Of a DNA stretch of 37,684 nt, positions 33,401 through 37,684 are shown one piece after another. Position numbers and translations under genes: made by a program. Below the pieces are notes generated by a model, which saw only the letters and a program-made list of their open reading frames with translations, was not told where the DNA came from and did no database searches. Position 1 is the stretch's first letter; each line of letters begins with the position of its first letter. This DNA is from Capnocytophaga catalasegens (GTDB lineage: Bacteria; Bacteroidota; Bacteroidia; Flavobacteriales; Flavobacteriaceae), in assembly GCF_026005215.1 (NCBI RefSeq), contig NZ_BPMA01000037.1, forward strand, positions 20,499 through 58,182. Reading direction: 5' to 3'.

Positions 33401-34139
33401 TTATCGTTTATCTTTTGCTTCCTCTTCATTGGAAAACAAGTATTTAATATGATAAATGGGTTAAACTTCCAAATTATACACTACCTGACGGAATCCTTCC
33501 CATTTGGTGTGATTCATCAGGCTTGTAAGTTGTTCATTTTGAATATAAAGAATGATTTTCTGGTGATAAGTTTTATAATTATTAAAGTTGTCGCATTATA
33601 TTTTGCTTTCAAGTTGTTTGTATTCTTGCCTTTCCCATTGGTCTTTTTGGATTTGTCGGGTGATTTTTTCGTTGTATTCAAGGTCAAAAAGGGCATTTAA
33701 ACCATTATCTGTGAGGATAATTTGCTCTAAACTTACAATTTTGAGGTCATTTTATCGCTTATAATAGTCCGTCAAATTTCTTTTGTTCATTTTCTAAAAT
33801 GGCACAAGATACCCTCTAAAATATCATCATACAAAGTATTAACTAAGAAAGTTTTCCTAAGTTTATCTTATCGTTGACATTGTTAAGAAGGCGTGAAATA
33901 TATTGATATTCAGTCCAAAAACGATAATCACCCATAAGAATTATTCATACCACAAAGCCAAACTCTTTGTTCATTAGCTATTACTTTTTTCCTTTGCCAT
34001 ATATCCATGATAAGTTTTCAATATTGGTCAGGTATCTGATGACTTTTTTAAAATCATCAAAGCGAAAAAAAAATGTTTCATTGTTTTTGGGTTTTATAAA
34101 AGATTCTAACAAAAGTAAAAGAATATCTGAGAGGAGGCA
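33401..34139 (-). pseudogene. Decayed gene (or genes) of unknown function next to the immunity-like cluster
   Basis: No intact gene spans this stretch, but the minus strand still shows protein-like sequence in pieces. From 34139 down to 33981 a frame reads KPKNNETFFFRFDDFKKVI then YLTNIENLSWIYGKGKK. After a shift at a run of A comes VIANEQRVWLCGMNNSYG; then MGDYRFWTEYQYISRLLNNV (33935-33843), and NTLYDDILEGILCHF. From ATG 33790 one frame continues for about 130 codons, with in-frame TAA at codons 13, 65 and 110 and the end at 33401. It contains LEQIILTDNGLNALFDLEY and HTKWEGFRQVVYNLEV. Several frameshifts plus several stops make a sequencing error an unlikely explanation. I do not recognise the family. 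Confidence 0.6.
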
Positions 34140-34145
34140 AGTTAG

Positions 34146-34730
34146 CTATTCTTTTTCTTGCTCGTAGGTGTGCTTTGGCATTTTCAGCATTCTGTTTACG
34201 GCGTTGTGTATCAGGTGTGCAAAGCCATCTTCGAGGGTAAAAAGCTGATTTGACCAATAAGTTTCTTCGTTTTCTACGGCAGCTGGGTCAAAATCCTTGA
34301 TGAAATGGGTGATGCGTTCCACCTCGGCTTCCAGAGGAAAGTCTGCATCGGTGGGGTGGGCTTTGTACATAAAAATCCCTGCCATATACCGACAATAGTT
34401 CCTAAAAAATGCCGTAAGCGAACTATTGACAAATACCAAATTGGATTCGCTTTCGTAATAAAAATCGTATTTAAAGATTTTCCCCTCGTTGTCCATCACA
34501 AAATATTGCCTCTCAAAGCCAATCTTCCCAAAACACCAAAAATCCCCGAAAGGAATCCGTATCTGAGGCATTTCATCGGCAAAATGTACAAAATAAATCT
34601 GCTCGTGTTTGTTGTCGAGCAACTGCGGAATTTCGCTTTTGTAAATCGTTTCAAGGTCTTTTTCTTCGCTTTGGCGTTCTTGCAGAATGGTTACACCATC
34701 GGTTTGGAGGCATTTTAGTAAGTTCATCAT
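34146..34730 (-). CDS. SUKH-like immunity protein candidate
   Basis: The 194-residue cytoplasmic protein has no signal peptide. The middle part, with IRIPFGDFWCFGKIGFERQYF, DNEGKIFKYDF and FVNSSLTAFFRNYCRYM, resembles the SUKH-4 branch of the SUKH (SMI1/KNR4) superfamily. In that branch a glycine-containing strand pair is followed by a short acidic turn and an NSSL-x-x-F helix. SUKH proteins are common immunity proteins against polymorphic toxins. It is the last intact gene of the minus-strand cluster. The next gene upstream ends 20 bases away. Two adjacent ATG codons (34730, 34727) are possible starts. Confidence 0.5.
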   Translation of the reverse strand: MMNLLKCLQTDGVTILQERQSEEKDLETIYKSEIPQLLDNKHEQIYFVHFADEMPQIRIPFGDFWCFGKIGFERQYFVMDNEGKIFKYDFYYESESNLVFVNSSLTAFFRNYCRYMAGIFMYKAHPTDADFPLEAEVERITHFIKDFDPAAVENEETYWSNQLFTLEDGFAHLIHNAVNRMLKMPKHTYEQEKE

Positions 34731-34750
34731 TTGTATATAAAAAGTTGATT

Positions 34751-35500
34751 TTATGTATAATCAAAAGTGAAAAGCACAATGCGACTCACAGGCTCGTACA
34801 CCAGGATAATGGCATCAGCACCGCTTCCGCAGTAATTATAACCAGCCACATTACCAATGTAGTAAAACGGATTGCCCTGATAGGTGATTTCAATGCCGTC
34901 ATTGGGCAATTCTTCATCTCCAAAAAAGTCCTTTACCGTCATTTCAAAGGCTGTCGGCATTCCTTCTTCCTCGGCTGAACTTGTCCAGTTGCCGTACCAA
35001 AAACCACCGCCTATATCGTCTAAAAAATTCATAACATTGAGCTTTCCTTTGTATTCTGGATATTTCAAATTAACCAAATGCCCAAATTTAGCCACATTTT
35101 CTTTACTTTTTTGGAGGTTTTCTTTCATTTTTTGAAAATCTTTTTCCACTTCGCTGTTAAAATCCCAATGGTTGATGGCTGTTCGCAAGAAAAAACCTTC
35201 GTTGCCTAGAAATTCGTACTTATTATCTTCCGTTAGGCGGAAAGCCAACCAGTTGGGAGCCGTAAACTCATTGTGATGCTCTCGGGTTTCATCACCTATA
35301 AAACTTTCGTATGGCTCAAAAGGGCAAAGCATATGCAGAATTGTGTCTTTCCATTCGGGATTTATTTCCGCCAAATTGATAGAAATCAGTGGTAAAAAAT
35401 GATCTTTTAGCCAAGGTTGTTTTTCTGAAAATATGTTTTCTGCTTCAGGAAATGCTTTCAAATTTTCGTTTAGTTTGTTTATGTTTTCTATTAAATTCAT
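34751..35500 (-). CDS. Protein of unknown function in the immunity-like cluster
   Basis: I do not recognise this 249-residue protein. It is soluble and acidic, with many aromatic residues. The N-terminal 30 residues are helical (NLIENINKLNENLKAF). A charged helix (EKDFQKMKENLQKSKENVAKFG) is near the middle. The C-terminal half has GGGFWYGNW and ends in strands with YIGNVAGYNYCGSGADAI and RIVLFTFDYT. The Gly- and aromatic-rich strands and the neighbours are consistent with an immunity protein, but no family can be named. Spacing to the next gene downstream is 20 bases, to the one upstream 40. Confidence 0.7.
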   Translation of the reverse strand: MNLIENINKLNENLKAFPEAENIFSEKQPWLKDHFLPLISINLAEINPEWKDTILHMLCPFEPYESFIGDETREHHNEFTAPNWLAFRLTEDNKYEFLGNEGFFLRTAINHWDFNSEVEKDFQKMKENLQKSKENVAKFGHLVNLKYPEYKGKLNVMNFLDDIGGGFWYGNWTSSAEEEGMPTAFEMTVKDFFGDEELPNDGIEITYQGNPFYYIGNVAGYNYCGSGADAIILVYEPVSRIVLFTFDYT

Positions 35501-35540
35501 ATTGTTTATAGTTTTAATTTGTTGATGAAAAGCAATTTTT

Positions 35541-36095
35541 TTATTTTATGATATTTTCAAATTCTTTTTTGTCGTTTAAGGCTTCTGCGGAACGATACAA
35601 TAGAGAACCTTCACCATTTTCATCATAATCATCACTATAAAAAGCAAAAAGTAGTAGTCCGTTTTCCTTTCTGTTGCCAAAAACACCCTCTTCATCACAT
35701 TTTTTAAGAGCATCAATGATACATTGTTCAAAATCTGCTCGGATTTGGTTGTATCTGTCGTAGTCGTCCAAGCCTTCTACAAGTGAATAGGCGGTGTCGT
35801 ACAATTCTTCACTTATAGAAGTAAAATCTCCTTCGTAAAGTTCACAAACACCTGACCAAATGGCATCTAACAATCCGTTATATTCGGGGTCATAATCATC
35901 TGTCTTTTTCCAAGTTTCTATATCTTGTTGGGTAATTCCAGCGTTATTGGCTGCGAAAAAATCATCAACCAAAAAGAAATAATACGCTACAAGGTCTTTA
36001 CCTTCCTTATCGGTTTGGTTTTTAATGAATTGGAAAGAATGGCGGATTTCTGCTTCAGCCAAAGCCTGAATTTTTTGTTTTTGTTCTTGAGTCAT
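35541..36095 (-). CDS. DUF4303-like protein
   Basis: The 184-residue protein is very acidic and soluble. Its layout resembles DUF4303: an N-terminal helix (KIQALAEAEIRHSFQFI), a Tyr/Phe-rich strand (LVAYYFFLVDDFFAAN), a central helical part, the helix DYDRYNQIRADFEQCIIDAL, and a C-terminal strand LLLFAFYSDDYDENG followed by SLLYRSAEALND. DUF4303 genes are often found in immunity gene clusters. High acidity is common for proteins that neutralise basic nuclease toxins; that use here is only inferred. Confidence 0.55.
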   Translation of the reverse strand: MTQEQKQKIQALAEAEIRHSFQFIKNQTDKEGKDLVAYYFFLVDDFFAANNAGITQQDIETWKKTDDYDPEYNGLLDAIWSGVCELYEGDFTSISEELYDTAYSLVEGLDDYDRYNQIRADFEQCIIDALKKCDEEGVFGNRKENGLLLFAFYSDDYDENGEGSLLYRSAEALNDKKEFENIIK

Positions 36096-36149
36096 AATGT
36101 TGATATTTAAGTTTTTATGAAATTTAATGTTATTTTACATATTTCTATC

Positions 36150-36692
36150 TTATTTGATATTTACATATAATTTATGCTTTTCGATAAGATTTTTTAGTTT
36201 TTCCGAAATAAACCAATCCGTGTAACTATTTTTATCACGAGCGATGTAAAATTCGGGTAAATTTTCGTTATAAACGATGTTTCCGAAATAGTCCAAAGTT
36301 AGTTCTCCGTCTATTTCTTCGGTGTCTGATTTTTCATAGTCGATAAACTCCAAATATCGGTTTATTTTTCCCACAAAAAATTGTTTTTTGATGGTTTTTG
36401 CTTCAATTTCAATGGGATAAAAAGTTATTTCATTGCTCAATGTATCGGCTAAAATCTCCACAAAACGCTCCGAAAATATGGGTAAACTTACAAAGCCTAT
36501 CAGAAAATCGACTTTCTCTAAATCACTATCCTTTACGCCTGTATCAGCTTTGCCAGTAAGGCTCATATATTGCAGAAACTTGCCGTCACCATCAGGAGCA
36601 ACGAAATAATTAAACATTCTGTCCTCAGAGGCTTTCACTGTAACATAAATGCACTCGGCTCGTAATTTGGGGGATAATTGATATATTTTCAT
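36150..36692 (-). CDS. Imm11/DUF1629-like immunity protein candidate
   Basis: The 180-residue product resembles the Imm11/DUF1629 type: FVEILADTLSNEITFYPIEI, then a strand with KKQFFVGKINRYLEFIDYEKSD, then LTLDYFGNIVYNENLPEFYIARD, and the C-terminal WFISEKLKNLIEKHKLYV, where members have an ISERLKEAIE-like helix followed by a hydrophobic strand. Its first 50 residues are less typical. It starts 5 bases after the end of a broken small immunity-like gene, which suggests that they were cotranscribed. Confidence 0.5.
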   Translation of the reverse strand: MKIYQLSPKLRAECIYVTVKASEDRMFNYFVAPDGDGKFLQYMSLTGKADTGVKDSDLEKVDFLIGFVSLPIFSERFVEILADTLSNEITFYPIEIEAKTIKKQFFVGKINRYLEFIDYEKSDTEEIDGELTLDYFGNIVYNENLPEFYIARDKNSYTDWFISEKLKNLIEKHKLYVNIK

Positions 36693-36697
36693 ATTTT

Positions 36698-36901
36698 TTA
36701 CAGTGTTATGGGTTTGTAGTTCAGTGCTTTATCGGCAATTTCTTCGGCTGAAAGTTTTTACCAATAAATATAATCAGAAATGTCTGGGTCAAGAACGCCT
36801 TTTTCTAATTCTTCTAAAATAGCATCTTCTTGCTCCTCAGAAAGGTCTTCGGTTCGGATTTTTTGTATCAAACTAATGATTTCTTCTTTACTAAGTGCCA
36901 T
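36698..36901 (-). pseudogene. Small colicin-immunity-like gene interrupted by a TAA codon
   Basis: The ATG at 36901 opens a frame for MALSKEEIISLIQKI followed by EDLSEEQEDAILEELEKG and DPDISDYIYW, ended by TAA at 36758-36760 (47 codons). The same frame continues without a break with KLSAEEIADKALNYKPITL and ends with TAA at 36698-36700, 68 codons in total. The joined product resembles small helical bacteriocin immunity proteins of Bacteroidota (pattern: DP-x-ISD-x-I-[FY]-W, then EL-x-x-EEI-x-x-KAL-x-YKPI). A single base change in one codon would restore it. It could instead be a real 47-residue truncated form. The neighbouring Imm11-like gene starts 5 bases further on. Confidence 0.65.
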
Positions 36902-36934
36902 AATTTATCTTATTTTCCAGATTTTTTTCTCTTA

Positions 36935-37603
36935 CTATGATTCTATAATATCCCAAAATTTTTGCGGTAATGCCAAATATTTGATTTTGTGCGTTTTTTG
37001 TAATTTGTGTAAGGCGGAAATATCTTGCAATTTTTTAGCATAAGCAATTTCAAATTTTTCTAGTTTTTTCATATTTTCAATGCCTGACAGATTTTCAACA
37101 GACGGATGTACGAGCAAGAAATCTTTTAAATTTATCAAATCCGAAAACTCGCTTAAATCCTTGCCTTTGTACGACCAAATGTACAAACGCGTGAGTTTTG
37201 TAGCCTTGCCAATTCCCAAAATATTTGGCGAATAATCAAAACACAAATCTACTAAATTGGGGATTTTGGAAACATTGATTTGCAGTTTTTTACTCGGTTT
37301 TTTGATGTTTAAAACGCTTAATTTTTCCAAAGAATAGAGCGTTTCGATATTCAAAACTGCATCAATTTTAAAATTATCTTCAATGCTAAGTTCAGGTAAA
37401 TCAGGATAATTTTGCAAAGGCAAAAAATCCAAAATCACTTTATCACTTGTGGTTTCAAATTTCCCAAAAAGTCCCACAAAATCAGCAGTAATTCTGATTC
37501 CGCAATTTTTCAATTTTGCGTATTTTATCCCTGAAGCTAAATGTTCAGGCAATACTTCCACGCAGTCGATACTTTCGTTGTAATGGTATGTTATTTTGTT
37601 CAT
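36935..37603 (-). CDS. Leucine-rich-repeat protein in the immunity-like cluster
   Basis: The protein is 222 residues from the ATG at 37603 (MNKITYHYNESIDC); a TTG two codons earlier is less likely. From about residue 70 it has irregular LRR repeats of about 20-24 residues: LNIETLYSLEKLSVLNI, VSKIPNLVDLCFDYS, IGKATKLTRLYIWS, FSDLINLKDFLLVHP, LSGIENMKKLEKFEIAYA and ISALHKLQKTHKIKYLALP. No signal peptide is present, so it is cytoplasmic. LRR proteins of this kind are common in toxin-immunity loci of Bacteroidota, where they bind a partner protein. The gene is the first of the visible cluster on the minus strand. Confidence 0.7.
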   Translation of the reverse strand: MNKITYHYNESIDCVEVLPEHLASGIKYAKLKNCGIRITADFVGLFGKFETTSDKVILDFLPLQNYPDLPELSIEDNFKIDAVLNIETLYSLEKLSVLNIKKPSKKLQINVSKIPNLVDLCFDYSPNILGIGKATKLTRLYIWSYKGKDLSEFSDLINLKDFLLVHPSVENLSGIENMKKLEKFEIAYAKKLQDISALHKLQKTHKIKYLALPQKFWDIIES

Positions 37604-37684
37604 TTTCAAATTTTTTTAGTTAAATCCAATCTTCAAAAGCAATCATTTTATCAAAAGTAAAAAAATTGTATATCCGTAATCACT
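37604..37684 (-). other. Right-edge fragment, possible 3' end of a further gene
   Basis: On the minus strand a frame from the window edge reads SDYGYTIFLLLIK before a TGA, and a second frame reads TFDKMIAFEDWI before TAA at 37620-37622. Either could be the tail of a gene lying mostly outside the window, or a frameshift at the run of seven T joins them. I cannot decide. Confidence 0.25.

Noticed and set aside
33449-33700. Plus-strand 83-codon frame in the decayed region
   Set aside because: It is opposite to the protein-like minus-strand remnants, and its hydrophobic sequence is what the reverse of A/T-rich coding DNA gives.
33332-33790. Stop-codon reassignment (TAA read as an amino acid) in the frame with repeated TAA
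   Set aside because: Most intact genes in the window end in TAA, and the same stretch carries frameshifts upstream, so ordinary decay explains it.

Overview
The window looks like chromosomal DNA of an AT-rich member of the phylum Bacteroidota, most likely a flavobacterium (Capnocytophaga or a relative is plausible but unproven). The reasons are: promoters of the Bacteroidota type (TTTG about 19-20 bases before TAnnTTTG) in front of many genes; lipoprotein signal peptides; the flavobacterial pair of mevalonate kinase and a UbiA-type geranylgeranyltransferase; and protein sequences of flavobacterial character throughout (SucA, OmpH, GbsR, a DUF6261 protein).

Left part (1-10460). A BspA-like leucine-rich-repeat lipoprotein and an OmpH/Skp-like lipoprotein come first. 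Mevalonate kinase, a prenyltransferase and an ABC-F ATPase follow on the plus strand. A bidirectional hairpin then separates them from the minus-strand operon for the first two subunits of 2-oxoglutarate dehydrogenase (sucA-sucB). A tRNA-Asn with its own promoter and terminator closes this part.

Middle part (10461-25911). An RND-type tripartite efflux system (outer membrane factor, GbsR/MarR regulator, periplasmic adaptor, inner membrane pump) is split between adaptor and pump by an independent unit. That unit is about 790 bases of non-coding DNA rich in inverted repeats plus a DUF6261-family gene with its own promoter and terminator. Housekeeping genes follow: a secreted NTF2-like protein, obg, an MltD-like transglycosylase, dxs-pth, dut, recX and a four-helix membrane protein. 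dxs and mevalonate kinase thus lie about 20 kb apart in one genome.

Right part (25990-37684), all on the minus strand. A MacAB-TolC-like ABC efflux operon (FtsX-type permease, adaptor, ATPase, TolC) carries, between ATPase and TolC, a striking tandem array: 12 units of 42 bp, each centred on an AATTGAATTCAATT-type palindrome, with a higher-order 84-bp period. A Yip1-like membrane protein and an ENPP-type phosphodiesterase lipoprotein follow. The window ends in an accessory cluster that looks like immunity genes of polymorphic toxin systems: SUKH-like, unknown, DUF4303-like, Imm11/DUF1629-like, a small colicin-immunity-like gene broken by a stop codon, and an LRR protein. A heavily decayed gene sits at its 3' side. 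No toxin gene is visible; if there is one it probably lies beyond the right edge.

The two best candidates for something undescribed are the 42-bp palindrome array inside the efflux operon and the orphan immunity-like cluster.
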